Source: Dissophora ornata
Taxonomy: Eukaryota > Mortierellomycota > Mortierellomycetes > Mortierellales > Mortierellaceae
Assembly: GCA_025201705.1 (NCBI GenBank)
Contig: MU616566.1
Span: forward strand, 1 to 64,000
Length of the DNA: 64,000 nt
Reading direction: 5' to 3'
Shown here one piece after another: positions 49,282-61,017 of the stretch. Every line of letters starts with the position of its first letter. Position 1 is the stretch's first letter. A program made the translations under genes and the position numbers. The notes beneath the pieces were generated by a model. It had not been told where the DNA came from. It worked only from the letters and a program-made list of their open reading frames with translations, and searched no databases.

Positions 49282-50561
49282 TGAGTGATATTATATTAAC
49301 CGCTGGTCGGGCCAAGGCGTTGGTGAAGTGAGGGGTCGTTACAATGGCAGAGATTGATGGCAGGTGGCAATGCAAGATTAGATCATCCGAGCGGAAAAAG
49401 AGTGTCGTTCAATGGTAGGCGGACAAAGTGCGACGACGATGGATGAGTGGCGGAGTTCGGAGGGAAGGAGAGGAGAGGGATGGGATGGAGGGAGGAGCGG
49501 ATTGAATGGATGCGAGAGAAGAAGGGAGGGAGGGATGAAGTCGAGTTGCGGTTGGACAGGTGTGGAAAAATAAAATTACATTTCGCCAGTCAATCAGGAC
49601 AGCCCTGTTCCTGTCCCTGTCCTGAGTAGGCTTGTGCTTTTGTTTGGCTATACATTCGCCGAGGAGGATGGTGAAAAGGCACCGGGGGAAGGTTAAGCAC
49701 TCAACACAGATCAACCCTGCCGAAAAAACCCCCCCCCCATCCGACTTTTTTCCCATCTATTCTTATCTCCTCCGTCCATTGGGACGATTAAGTCAGGAAG
49801 TACATGCATGTACATGGCGCGTTAGGAGAAATGTTTTGTGGCAGGTGCAGGTGATCTCCTGTTACTAAACGAAACACACACCAGAGATGACTTACTGGTT
49901 TACATCTGAACATTTCGTGTATGACATACAGTTCATCAAACCTCTACTTGATGTTGTTACACGTGAAATGAAGTGCTTCCCTGGAGATGCTATCAAGCAT
50001 CATCATGGCTAGCCTTTCCCGACTAGAGTTTGGATTGAGGAGCGCCTTGCTCAAGTTAGTCGACTGTGTCATCCCGCTTATTCATCTCATGGATCTTCAC
50101 TTCAAAGGCACTGCCTGCTTCTAGTGCCTGTGTCTGCGAAATAATTTACACGAGCAATTTCTAGTACCTGGTGATAGAAGGAACTGGCCGACATGTAACA
50201 ACTTTTCGTGTGTCTTGAGCAAATATACTCATCCTGGCCATCCAGGCATCGGAATGGACTGTCTGTCAATATGGTATGAAAGGGATTGCGTTTTGTCACA
50301 TGCTCCATCAAGGCCTCTTTCTTGCAACGCGGTCGAAACTTCAATTTGTTTTTGTTTTTGTTTTATTATGCTATATGCGTAATTGGTTTGTTTAATGGTT
50401 TTAGCAAATGCAAGAGTAGAATTTCTAATCTACAGGAGTGGAGGAATATTAAGATGCTGGTTGAGTGAGTGGACGAAATAAATATTTACAAATTAATGAA
50501 TGAACGCTTTGGACAAATGCACCGCAGAGTCGGAGAGGCTGTATTAGAGATTGTTTGTCTC
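49282..50561. other. Intergenic region, no gene seen
   Basis: 1.3 kb upstream of the Opy2-like gene and downstream of the DPBB gene, both minus strand. The leader of the former is A/G-rich on the plus strand (49440-49560). A poly-C tract lies at 49729-49738. The frame at 50102-50344 has no support. Confidence 0.45.
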
Positions 50562-51839
50562 TTAGACAAAGCTCCACTGGAGTTGCAAAACGCCAACACC
50601 CAACCCTGCAAACTTCTTGAATGCAGCCTGGGATAGGTCGAGGTCTCCAGAGCTGCAGTATGCACTGGGGCACATATCCACAACAGTGACAATGACCACT
50701 GTGTTTGATCCAGACTCGGTCAAACGAATCTTCTTGCCGCAGAGGCTCGTGCCAGTACCCATTTGAGCTAATAGATGGAAAAAAGAACGCGTTGATCGTT
50801 AATTATCTGCGTGTCGCACAGCCATTGCCTCCTCCCTCCCCCCCTTTCCCCCTGAACGTTATTTACCTTGGTTAACAGCGACAATCAAGTCAGATTGCGA
50901 GTAGTGTTGTTCGCATTGACCATACGTATCCGAGTACCAGGTGGCTCTGCCCGTGTACTGCTTTCCGCCTCCTGAGGTAGGCTTGGGGCTTGGTGCGGAA
51001 GTAGTAGTAGGAGCAGGTTTCTTGGTGGTCGATGTCGTAGTAGTAGTTGATGTCGTAGTAGTAGTTGATGTCGTAGTAGTTGTTGATGTCGTAGTAGTCG
51101 TTGGAGCGGCAGTAGTCGTTGTGGTATTTGTAGGTGCTGGGACAGGCGATGAAGGAGATGGCGTCGATGGAGGGCTTGAGAGTGACCACTCAATATCCAG
51201 TAAGTCCATTGGCGAGATCGGTGTCGAGGCCACAGGCAGATCCTGCGTAGGATCCGTCAGGTTGGCGATTGTCAGATTAGACTGGTCATCGAAAACCATC
51301 TGGTCGAATGGCATATCGGGAGCCAAGCTCTCCAAGGCACTAAGACTCAATGAAACTGAGCCGTATTCGCAATCATCGCAAACGCCGACAATTTGCGCAT
51401 AGGTTGATTCGGCAGTATTGCCGCGGTTCGTGATCTGGATCCAATCGCCGCACGTCGAGTTTGAAGCATCTTCGTTACCAAACTGGAGGGGATTCATGAG
51501 GGCAACATTGTCCTCTGAAGAAAAAGTCTGGTTGTTGCAGCCCGTGAAGGTGTTACTCTTGCTGTTGAAGTAGACGAGAGAAGAGTTGGAGGGTAGCGAT
51601 GTTGGGCTGGTAGGCGAAGGAAGCGAGGATGAAATGCTGGATGTGGGGGACGAAGCGGGTGTTGATGTGCTGTCAAGGGTAAGATTCAAGAATGAGGCTG
51701 TGCCCCTGTACTCTGTTCCCCAAACAGTGGCGTTAGTGCCGTCCGATGGAGGAGCACTATTGGGGCCAGACAAGGCACCGAGGAGAGCGCCTGTGATAAT
51801 TGACAGGGGTCCGGCAGCGAGGAGTGAAATAGGAGCCAT
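50562..51839 (-). CDS. Secreted protein with two RlpA-like double-psi beta-barrel domains
   Basis: Minus-strand exons 51839-50867 and 50767-50562 give 392 aa. A hydrophobic N-terminus (MAPISLLAAGPLSIITGALLGA) acts as signal peptide. Domain 1 (about residues 40-195) shows the DPBB pattern EYRGTASF, NVALMNPLQFG, CGDWIQITN, YAQIVGVCDDCEYGSVSLS. A Ser/Pro/Thr linker with a (TTTTST) repeat follows. Domain 2 (about 295-392) shows GRATWYSD, SDLIVAVNQAQMG, CGKKIRL, VVIVTVVDMCPSAYCSSGDLDLS and AFKKFAGLGVGVL. DPBB proteins of this type (expansin/cerato-platanin/RlpA relatives) bind or loosen cell-wall polysaccharide. The linker suggests heavy O-mannosylation. Domain 1 is interrupted by a Ser/Thr/Pro insert of about 45 residues and is more divergent. 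Confidence 0.85.
51031..51102. repeat. 18-bp tandem repeat coding for a Thr-rich linker
   Basis: Four copies of an 18-bp unit starting gatgtcgtagtagtagtt, with a period exactly divisible by 3. It encodes repeated Thr-Thr-Thr-Thr-Ser-Thr in the minus-strand DPBB gene, so copy number can change without breaking frame. Confidence 0.9.
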
Positions 51840-53500
51840 TTAAGAAAACTAATGCGTTGGTTGCGGTGATTGGAATGTGGATTGTGAAAGGATGGGAGAG
51901 GCAATGAATAGGAGCGATGATGGGAAAGCGAAGTTGCAGCAAAGGCGAAGGAAGGAGACGAGCAGCGCGTTGGGGAGAAGAACCACGGAGGGAGAGGGTG
52001 GTTTAAATACTGAGAACCGAAAGTAGTCCAGGGGAGGAGGGCGTTGGCACCTGTACCTGATTTACATTAAAATTGCTTGGTGAGACACACACGAGAGTTT
52101 TAATCTTGCCGTTGAACTAAGGCGCGGCAACAGTGGTGCACGCCTATTCAATTAACAAATTTAATACTCTCTCTCTCTCTCTCTGCCATATGCTCAATGT
52201 ATGAAGTGATAGAACCACAGCATACTTGTTTGTTCGAGTCTGTAAGTTTTGGCCAGGGAATAGCGGTCAGATCACAAATAAACAACAAGGGTCGCGGTCC
52301 GAAATGTTCCTTCGATCTTGGCACATACGAGGCGCCCCCATACCAGAGCTGAGTTGGCAATGGATTGGTGCAGCGCAACGCCGTCGACAGATGAATTATG
52401 CACTGTGTTGATGGGCCATGGCGCTTGTCTCCCTGAGGAAGGGGAGCGGGGCAGCAGCATGTCCTTGACTCCTAAATTCCTTCCTCTTTGCCTCCTAGGC
52501 GCCTGGGAAAAATTCGCTTCTTCATAGACAACAATACCGTCTCCAGCACAGGAGAGTCGGGAAAACCGCGGATGCAGGTACATCTGTAGAGAATCTGGGG
52601 TACAGACTAGAACTGGAACAGAGGGTGTGGATGTACACGGGATAAAACCAAATATTTGCAACATTTTCATACCGCTGATTTCTCACATTCCGCACTGCCT
52701 GCACCATCCTTAAATCAACGACGTTGGGAAATCGAAGAACGAAATCATCGTGTGTGACATGCTATCAATCATATATTAACCGTATCTTGCGGCACTAAAG
52801 AGTTGCGCATTCAATCGTGCAGGTACCCCAACCCAAACCCCAAGCGGCATACTCACCACCCTCCGATGTACCCCGACCTCAAGTTTTTGTAGCTGGGAAG
52901 AGAGAAACAAGCAAAGGAATGTAATGGAAACAGAGGCAGAGGGCTCATTTTTTTTTTCAGTCTCATTTTCCCCTGCCGACCTCGCATCTCGTGCTATGAC
53001 ACAAGTGCTGGGTGATGTTCATTAACCTTAAATATCTTCCAGCTAGTCCATCTCACCGTTTGCCATCTTCTTCCGTCGAAAACCGAAAATAACAACAAAC
53101 CGTGGTTTTCGAGGAGGGTAAAAGGGATAGAAAGGTCGTAGGGTACATGTAGATGATTGGTGAAGGGTATCGCCCGGGCGCCGGACTAGGTTGGCAAGGG
53201 TAGATTCCACTCCGCAACACCCGTGAAGTCGGGTCATAAAGCAAAACGTGTCTCTAAATGGCGTTGCAAGGGATCAGGGGTATCGCTGACTCAGCTAGAC
53301 GATTGGTGCTATTGAGCCACAACGATAGACTAGATCGGATAGTTGTAATTCTGTCTTTATTGGTCCATAGCATTCCCATCCCTCTCGCGAGAGTCTCTAC
53401 TAGTGCAAATGCCCATTGCACCGTAGACCATCTGTAATTCAGATGGAACATACTTGTCGTCATAGTCTGCTGGTTTCTCGTTGTCGATAACATTTCAAAT
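51840..53500. other. Gene-free interval upstream of DPBB gene
   Basis: No supported gene. The first 150 bp are the DPBB gene promoter and leader. A (CT)n run lies at 52168-52184. Remaining short frames on both strands show no motif. Confidence 0.45.
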
Positions 53501-55260
53501 GCTCTAGTTGAAGGTTGTTCTCGGCGCTCTCATGCTCTTTCCCCAGTTGCAGCATAGCGTCTGCGAGGCTCGATCGCGGCACCGTGCTTGATCATGCACC
53601 ACTGCTATCTCTCACTCCCTATCCGACACTTCGACTCTCCATATACTATAATGATATTGATTATGCCCCCTATCGCTCTCTCTCCCCTTCGGCTATATTT
53701 TCTACACTCCGCCAGCGACAACAAAATCTAGAAATGCTGGGGACGTGTCATTTTCGTGTCATTCAAAGACAGCGGGTTATTGACGCCTCATTCAAATGTT
53801 GTTTACCTTTTGTCCGTACTCCATTGTCAATATTACACTTGATAGTCAGGGCCCGTCTCATCAAGAGACACATACACATGCGTTTGACCAGGGCTCCAGC
53901 TTGAATGTCGTCACTGTTCTGGGCTTGGCGAACCGTATTGTGTGTGCAAGATGAGGGACTGAAAGCTCGATGTGATCGGCCCGTCATTTTACGATATGAA
54001 TTGATGTGGAGTGTCCCCTGACATGAATTGTTGTATATTGTTTAATTCTAGCATTCCAGGGGGCATGCACGGGGCGACGACAAAGGTGCCTTGACCAATT
54101 TTGCTCTTTATTTTTTTCCCCTGTCGAGTGATCTAACCGCTGTGGCGCAAACCAATCAATGCAGACCTCCTCTGTCCGTCGAGATAACGCTGCGGCTGAT
54201 AGTCTATGCATGAGCCCAGGATTTTGTTCTTGCCTGCATGTGCACCGACCACCAGAATGGCGACAATTGGCCTGGGCCATTTCATGTCCAGATTTGAAGT
54301 CCTACCACACCAAAGAATTAAAGGCGGGAATGGCCACCAACGAAAATGTACGCCTCCATGTGCCAGGCGACCACCGTCGAGCGAACGACAGAGCCAACAT
54401 CAGGAATATCGCCGAGGGCCTCACAAATATGCAAAGCCGCTCGGATCATATGTAGGATCATCAGAGTCAGGCGAATCAAGAGAAGTTGAACTGGGGCACC
54501 GTGAACAATATCCGAGCGACCGACTGTGGTGCAATGCTCGTGCATATTTCTATCTTGTAAATGGTGGTCGCTGCGCCTAGGCCATGCGCATCTCGGCCCC
54601 TCCTTCAGTTCCCACGCATCCGGATGTTGGATCAGGCCCTTCATTCATATGTCACTCCTCCTTTCTCTTCTTGACCCTCAGCACGGGACTACATCCGTGC
54701 TGGGCTCCATCATCCACATCCTAAATTTAGGAGAATCACGAAGAGTCTTTCTTATTCACTTAGCCTCGCCAGTGAAAGTGAAGGGGCAGTGATCCCTCGC
54801 GGACTGACTGTTGAGGATCGTGCTGGCCTTTGCGTAAATATGATGTGGCCTAATACCATTCTTTCCCCCCTAACTTTCATGGGTGGCCCTATATTTAATG
54901 TCTCTTGGCGCATGAGTGTCAGAAGGACGGGGCTGGAGCGAACGGATGGGAGCTTACGATTCTGTTCAGCGTGTTCGCCCCCAGAGGAACAAGCGAACCA
55001 GCCGAGCCACAAATTTGATGACCGTGCGCTGCACCGTTTTCCTAATATGGTTAGACACCATGCGAAAAGTTGAAGCGATACATCATGGTGTCGGTGATGT
55101 AACTTTCGCGCCCATTGTCCTCTCGCTTGCCCACCTTTCCATCTCTCTCTCCCTTGCTTTCTCGCTCGTTGGCCAAAGTGCTCGAGGTAAGGCTTGGGTC
55201 AACACATCATTTAATTCTCTTTCCTTACGACATCTGATCCCCACTTCCCACAGTAACGGA
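53501..55260. other. Gene-free interval with chance frames
   Basis: Overlapping frames of 90-130 codons occur on both strands (for example 53515-53904, 54206-54580, 54318-54644), but they overlap one another and show no family feature. This may be decayed coding DNA; I cannot tell what. Confidence 0.4.
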
Positions 55261-55723
55261 CTTGTCAAAACCGATGGAGGACTGTAGACTGACGGACAAT
55301 GGGCGTTCGGGGTGATCCCGTGCAAAGCGTTTCGTGGATCCATTGTCCTTCGCTCCATGATTGGAAAGGTCTATAGCCCGACGTTGATGGTCTGCAGCGC
55401 CTTCAGTTTTGTGAAGGGTCTGCCTCCTTGCGCTTGAATTCGAATCGAGTAAAACCTCTGGTCAGCAAGGTTGCCATCCGGGTTCGTTTCTGTTTTACTT
55501 GTGTCTTGTCAAAACCGATGGGGGGCTGTAGGCTGACGGACAATGGGCGTTCGGGGTGATCCCGTGCAAAGCGTTTCGTGGATCCATTGTCCTTCACTCC
55601 ATGATTGGAAAGGTCTATAGCCCGACGTTGATGGTCTGCAGCGCCTTCAGTTTTGTGAAGGGTCTGCCTCCTTGCGCTTGAATTCGAATCGAGTAAAACC
55701 TCTGGTCAGCAAGGTTGCCATCC
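55261..55723. repeat. Tandem direct duplication, 219-bp units at 244-bp period
   Basis: Unit 1 is 55261-55479 and unit 2 is 55505-55723. They run from cttgtcaaaaccgatgg to ggttgccatcc and differ at only a few positions. A 25-bp spacer (gggttcgtttctgttttact...) lies between them. No coding function was found in either unit. Near identity means the duplication is recent or homogenised. Confidence 0.92.
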
Positions 55724-56139
55724 AAGATCTAGCTTTTTCGCTCCTACTTCTCAGTGCCTTAAGGGTCTGCCTTCTCGCACGGTCCGAACTGAGTCTTACT
55801 CTTCATTTTTCTCGTTCACGCTCCTTCTGAGAGCGTATTGTCTAGGCCATGTCCAAGCGACTGTTTGATCACTACGTCTCTGAAGTCGAGCAGGAGCATG
55901 AAGAATGACGGCAGTACGTCCTTCAAAACGCGTCTTTTGATGAGCCTCGAGGCTCTGGCGCACGTGCTCTTTGAAAGGTTCGACCTTACAAATAAAAGTG
56001 CACTCCTCGCTCATCGCAACCGGACAGGAGCACCTCGCCAACGAGACAAAGGTTCGTGCCAATATTTTTTACTTGTTTGTGGATTTCACAGCGGCGACCT
56101 TAACCTAACACTAACCACGCCTTTGCATCCTCGATAGAC

Positions 56140-56815
56140 GGAGGAATTTAGGAGCTGGATGACTTTTTACTTCACTAAGAAAAAGATGGCCAAAAAGTTG
56201 AGTTTACACAATGTCCTCAAACGGTACCGTACCAAGCTCCAAACCTCTAGAGTTATCAAAGGTTCTCATGTGATACAATCAGGAATGGATCTTCTGACTA
56301 TGAAACGGCATTGCAGAGGCGCGGCAGACATGCAATAAGGCGAGGTTGCTATGAAACAGTAGGCAATTCTGTTGCAAGCGTCGACAAGATGAGTTCAAGC
56401 TGGCGAGAGCCATGAGGGATTCATGGATTAGTCACGTTCGATCGATTAGTGGTCCCTCCTCGCGGTCTGGCCATCTTTGGATCTCTATCGTTCAAGGATG
56501 AGACCAAGCTATTATGCATGGATTTTCAAGGCGTATTCCGATTGCAACAATTCGACTTGTTCATCATTCCGCTGGGGAAGCGCGATTTCGGCAACAAGAC
56601 GAAGGCAACGGTGATCAGTTGTCCTCAGTTAGCTGCTCGTCTGCCAGAGCCTCCTCTGCCGGGCGCCTTAGGCCCGTAAGAGACAGACGTCTGCAAGAGA
56701 TTTGGATCTGGCAGTTGAGCTATGTCCAAGTTCCATTCATCTTGAACAAGAGTGCTGCAAGCAGAGCTCCTTCAGAGATCAACCGATCATCACATCCCAG
56801 ATAACGAAGAGCTCA
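56140..56815 (+). pseudogene. Decayed coding fragment, unknown family
   Basis: Two blocks look like real former protein. At 56143-56330 there is a Lys/Arg-rich helical stretch (FTKKKMAKKLSLHNVLKRY). At 56449-56679 there is a globular-looking stretch (GLAIFGSLSFKDETKLLCMDFQGV, LFIIPLGKRDFGNKTKATV). They sit in different frames separated by stops. I have a loose impression of repeated, expanded protein families in Mortierella-type genomes, but cannot name one. No start or splice pattern restores one frame. Confidence 0.45.
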
Positions 56816-56879
56816 ATAAACAGGGATCCTAGACTGGTATAAGCAGTCCACGCAAATAACGTGAAGGATATTATGCGTT

Positions 56880-57220
56880 TCAGCAGATCGCAGCAACAAG
56901 GCCACTCTACCGCTTACAATACCCCGTTCAATTAAAGTCGTCTGCAATGGATTTATCCTGGCAATATTTCAAATTAACATTAGCAAGAACATTACAAAGC
57001 CTTTCCGCTGTGCAACATCACCTTGCGTAATATGACCTTGGACCTGAGGGTCTATTCGTATTCAACTAACAATCGGAAAAGGCGGTAATCGTCGCGTTCT
57101 AGCACGGATTCTGACTTGGAGGCGTTCCGTCATAATCCAACGAATGATAGCTTCGGGCCATTGCTTGCTCAGGCAGGCCCAAATACCAATTATCCGGACG
57201 AAGTGTTCCTCTCGTACTAG
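56880..57220 (-). rRNA. 28S rRNA 3'-terminal fragment A (partial, divergent)
   Basis: Read on the minus strand this is the end of the large-subunit rRNA. It starts near the sarcin/peptidyl-transferase end with agtacgagaggaacacttcg, gggataattgg-like sequence and gaacgcctccaagtcagaatc. It ends with the very 3' block gaacggggtattgtaagcgg and gatctgctga. Several expected bases differ (for example GCCTCCAAG for GCCTCTAAG), and the order past gtactagctgagg is lost, so it is a relic or captured fragment, not a working gene. The rest of the 28S and the 18S, 5.8S and ITS are absent from the adjacent sequence. Confidence 0.85.
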
Positions 57221-57531
57221 CTGAGGTTCATTCAGCTGGTTGCCTCTGTCGAAGTAGACATCCAGGACCATGTACTGTAAACTACTCGATTTACAAGACG
57301 ATAGACACACTCACTCGTTTCGGGCCGGAAGCAGTCTACCGAATAAAGGTCATAACTCAGCATACTACACACCCCATCTTCTATACTGCACAATAGTTAA
57401 TATCAAGAGGATACTGCGCGGATTCGAGTATATATTCATTGTGGATGTCAACAACAACATGGGTCGTATCATATATGACTAACTGAGGCGTGGCTTAGTG
57501 GACAAATGGACTTTATTTCGGGGTCTACAAA

Positions 57532-59041
57532 TTAAATCCTGTCGCTAGGAATTTTCAGATATTTGTGATCCGTGTTCTGAGCGCCTTTCATTGCTCCTCC
57601 TCCTGCCGAACTACTTGGGGTCAACTTCAATGCTAATTCTAAGAAACAACGGCGCGTTCCGCGACTCCGAAGAGCTATATAAATCGCCGCTACTCCCACC
57701 GCAAGCCCAAAGACGACTAGAGCAATGATCCACCAGTAAAACTCAAGTCCCCAGCTTATAAAGGCCCACTTTCTAAATGCACACGTCTGGTCGATCCCTA
57801 TGGTTTTGTTCGGATTAAAATTGTAGGTCCCTTCCGCCATGTCGTGTGCTAAAGCACAAACACCACATCGTGCGCCTCGTTCGTCGGGTCCCCAGCTGTT
57901 GTTGCCCAGGTTGTATGTTTCGAGCAACCTGGGATTGAGAAATGACTCGATTGGCAATGTCGGATTGACAAATTTGTAATCAAGATATTTTAGGTATGCT
58001 GAATCGTCGTTGTCGAGCTCGTGAATGCGGAGAGCAAGTTGCTCGGGGGTCGCAAAGTCATCGAATCGGATCAGGGAGTGGTTGGTGGCCATAAACCTTG
58101 AGTAATCTTTGGGTCCATCAACTATGGGTACTGCTCCGACTGCGTAAGGCCTCTCCATCTTCTCGGACACGTAGTCATTGCAATTGGTGTTTTCAATACT
58201 GAGATAAAACTTGTATGGCGATACGACCTCAGTATCCGAATAGGGCCTACCGTCTTTTGAAGGAGCAATATTGTGGGTAGTGAGAAAGGAGTAGTTTCAT
58301 GCGGCTGAGTCGTTCTCTATCCCGTTTCATTTTGTCAACTCGACGTTTCTTTACCTGAATGCATCGGCCACTCTTTGTTTTTCATGCAATGGCCATAAAT
58401 ATCGACCTTGATGTATTTCTGGAGCTGCCTCACATAAAAGTGACGTCCATTCTCCGAAGTGCAACTGCTGACGATCCATGCAATTGGTGCCAGTCCTTCC
58501 TCCTGAAAGATATTCTTTTGGGCGACTGAATAGACTGGTTTGGCAAGGATACTTGAGAGAAACGACCCTCGATTGAGCCCTGAGTTGAAGTACGACTGGA
58601 CGAAATCGGCATCAAACGAGTAGGACCAAAGGTGTGTAAATATCTTGGTCCATTTCGACTTAATCTGAAAGTCCTTTGGAGCTTCGACTGTTTTCATGGC
58701 AAATAAAAGACAAGCGGAGATAATTAGCTTCTTCAAAGTATTTTTCAGTACGGTGCCATCGCATTGTAGGCGCTACAGGAGACAATGTAATAGCACATAC
58801 GAGAATTAAGAACCCAGGCTTTCTTGCCTATCTTAACATCATCGATATTCGGGAGATCCTGCGGGTTGAAGCGAGGGGCGTGGAAGATAATAACCTTCGC
58901 TTTGTTGTATGTGGATCGATCAAGTGTAAATCGACATGTGTATGGTTGCCCGCAATAGTCAACGACTTTGTTTTCCTCCCACGTCTCATCAAACCACTTT
59001 GTCCACCATAAGATCGGATACTCTTTAGGCTGTTCCGCCAT
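57532..59041 (-). CDS. GT10 alpha-1,3-fucosyltransferase-like with C-terminal membrane anchor
   Basis: Minus-strand exons 59041-58801, 58687-58355 and 58253-57532 give 431 aa. The protein shows the GT10 pattern from its first residues: YPILWWTKWFDETW, CRFTLDRSTYNKAKVIIFHAPR, then KAWVLNSLEAPKD rebuilt across intron 1. Further on are PIAWIVSSCTSENGR, YIKVDIYGHC and the GDP-fucose-binding block YKFYLSIENTNCNDYVSEKMERPY with GAVPIVDGP. These enzymes transfer L-fucose in the Golgi. Animal and plant members are type II with an N-terminal helix. Here the only strong helix (about 365-390, FYWWIIALVVFGLAVGVAAIYIAL) is near the C-terminus, which implies inverted topology or a missed N-terminal exon. 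Luminal Cys-rich CGVCALAHD precedes it. Exon 3's acceptor (CAAAAG) was chosen because it alone keeps frame. Confidence 0.85.
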
Positions 59042-59979
59042 GAAGGAAAGAGTGAAGTTCAAAGTGACCGGGCTTTAGGATGGAGGAGGCAGAGACACGA
59101 TCTTAGGCAGGCGTTTAAGGAAGGGCCTGAGGTGGTGTTGGTAAAGTCAGCAGCGCTGGCGGTGGGGTATGGCAGAGGCGGAGTACAGGACGTCTGTTGA
59201 GGATAGGTAGGTGATAGGCGCTGGATCGTTGGATGGATGTCTTTTGAAGAACTAAAGGTTGTGGTTAAGAGACAAGGAGATACAGGACAGGGAGAGTGCA
59301 CGCCTTATGTATTCCTCCCCACAGAACTGATTCCCAGGTGACGCCGAACACCAACATGAGGTTAAATTTGAACCTCCCAGGTCAATGAGCCCAAAAAAAA
59401 ATAGCCTGAACTTTAATCTGAGGTGTGGTGGTGATCTAAGAAAAAGAATATCTCTGACATGAAGAGCCGTTTTGTAAAACTGTTCTGCTGCATCGGTGTC
59501 CGAGAAGCTGCCGTGTCTGATGTTGTCGTTATGGGCAATATCGTCATGGCAATCCCACAAGACGTTGTCGATAGATTGCACTATCTCTTCTTGAGATTCC
59601 TTCTCAGGACTACCTGATTCTTGGGAAGAGGGAATACACGTGGCGTCAACAAAGTTCATGTTATTTTTTTTGTGCTTATTGAATTGAAGTGACTCAGGAA
59701 ATCCAACATAGTCTAATGTGCACTGTGCATGCACAGTAGTGAGTGGGAGATCATAAAATAAACTTTGGTCGGAGCTAGGGTGGAGGAACTGGCGAGGGAC
59801 CGAAAGTTAAGACTAAGGGTATTTTTTTATTGTTGACTGAAGACAGCCAAAGATAATTGGGAAGAACTACTTATAAGAAAATCATGAGTATCCTTTGTGT
59901 CAGCAGATTAGGGCAAGAAGATAGAGAGGAGAACCAACAACGAAATAGGGCATACTATGGCTAGGGCTTAGGGTGCGGG
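59042..59979. other. Upstream region of fucosyltransferase gene
   Basis: No confident gene. A minus-strand frame of about 160 codons (59252-59734) begins at a non-ATG codon. It contains one protein-like part (DNVLWDCHDDIAHNDNIRHGSFSDTDAAEQFYKTALHVRD), then turns hydrophobic and Cys/Ser-rich. It might include an unrecognised upstream exon. Confidence 0.4.
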
Positions 59980-60094
59980 CAAGGTGGGCTGGAAACTGAG
60001 GACAAGGTGGATTGGGAACTGAGAGCAAGGTGGGCTGTGAACTGAGAGCAAGGTGGACTGGGAGGCGAGGGCAAGGTTGGCTGGGAACCGAGGG
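59980..60094. repeat. 23-bp minisatellite, five copies
   Basis: Unit about caaggtgggctgggaactgag plus two bases, five adjacent imperfect copies. There are no unique spacers, so it is not a CRISPR-like array. Confidence 0.88.
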
Positions 60095-61017
60095 CGAGGA
60101 ACAGGATCTAGGGCAAAGGAGGAGAGGCGAAAACAGCCGTCCATGGTTCATGGATGGTCGCACAAACTGATGAAAACGTTGTTTGCGTTTTCAAAAATCA
60201 TAAAACTGAAAGCGGCTAGTGTCTAATAATAAAATCGCTATGTCTGCCAACCAAGAAAGTGTTTAGGTTATAGTTTATTATCGCCCTTGCCCTTTTGCCC
60301 CATGTCATTGAAATTGCTGGGACTAAAACCGAGGGGGTCGACTTTACTATGCACAATCTCACTTTATTCGAATCGATGGATTCTCGAGAAGCCTAACTCT
60401 TGTGTACGGTACACAAACACAGCAGTTTCCCATATGATCCAAGTTTAAAATGTCTCACCTGGTCACAATCACAGCAGTTTCCCAAGGTTGGAAAATGTTA
60501 AAATGTCTCAAGCACAGCAGTTTCCCAGATGATCCAGTGAGGAATTGTTGGTGTAGAGCGATGATGGGAAAGATGGACGAATTGGTGGAAGGATAAACTA
60601 TGCAAGCGAAATGGGTGAACTGTTGGCGTAGAACGATGGAAAGTTCGCATTGCCACACGAACACACATATATATAGCCCATAGCTCCCCAAATATCTGAT
60701 CCTTACCTAGTAACCTGAACACTTCGTCTATACCCCGAGTATCATCCCCCATCTCCTGTTCCGTCCTAGCAACATCTCTATACTCTACACCCCGACCCTA
60801 CCCCTGCCTCGCCTAGATTTTCGACATCGCGCCTACCCAGCGTCCTGCGCCGACACATCTAGACCCGCAACAGCACGCAGCAACAGCACGCAGCAACGCT
60901 CGCATCAACTACTGCAAGAACCATCGCAAGCACCCTCGCAAGAGCCGCCACAAGAACGATCTCCCTCACAGAACCCTCGCCAAATCACCACAGACCCCTC
61001 TCAAGAACGCTCACAAG
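60095..61017 (+). promoter_or_regulatory. Upstream region of secreted Cys-rich protein
   Basis: It contains three imperfect copies of an acagcagtttccca-type element (60420, 60471, 60517) and a TATA-like run (60666-60675). A low-complexity CA/CGC-rich leader follows (60860-61010), with repeated cagcaacagcacg and ctcgcaaga words. No competing gene was seen. Confidence 0.5.

Noticed and set aside
50941..51402. Val-rich 153-codon plus-strand frame
   Set aside because: Antisense of the Thr-rich linker of the DPBB protein; a reverse-complement artefact of ACT/ACC-type codons.
53515..54644. Several 90-130 codon frames on both strands
   Set aside because: They overlap one another, lack motifs and have no codon bias; most likely chance or fully decayed DNA.
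56880..57220. Functional rDNA unit
   Set aside because: Only about 340 nt of the 28S 3' end is present, with substitutions at near-universal positions and no 18S, 5.8S or spacer next to it.
59252..59734. 160-codon minus-strand frame upstream of the fucosyltransferase
   Set aside because: Starts at a non-ATG codon, loses protein-like composition halfway, and no splice to the GT10 exons keeps frame convincingly.
59980..60094. Regularly spaced repeat considered as an array of spacers
   Set aside because: Copies are directly adjacent with no unique spacers, and the genome is eukaryotic; a plain minisatellite.
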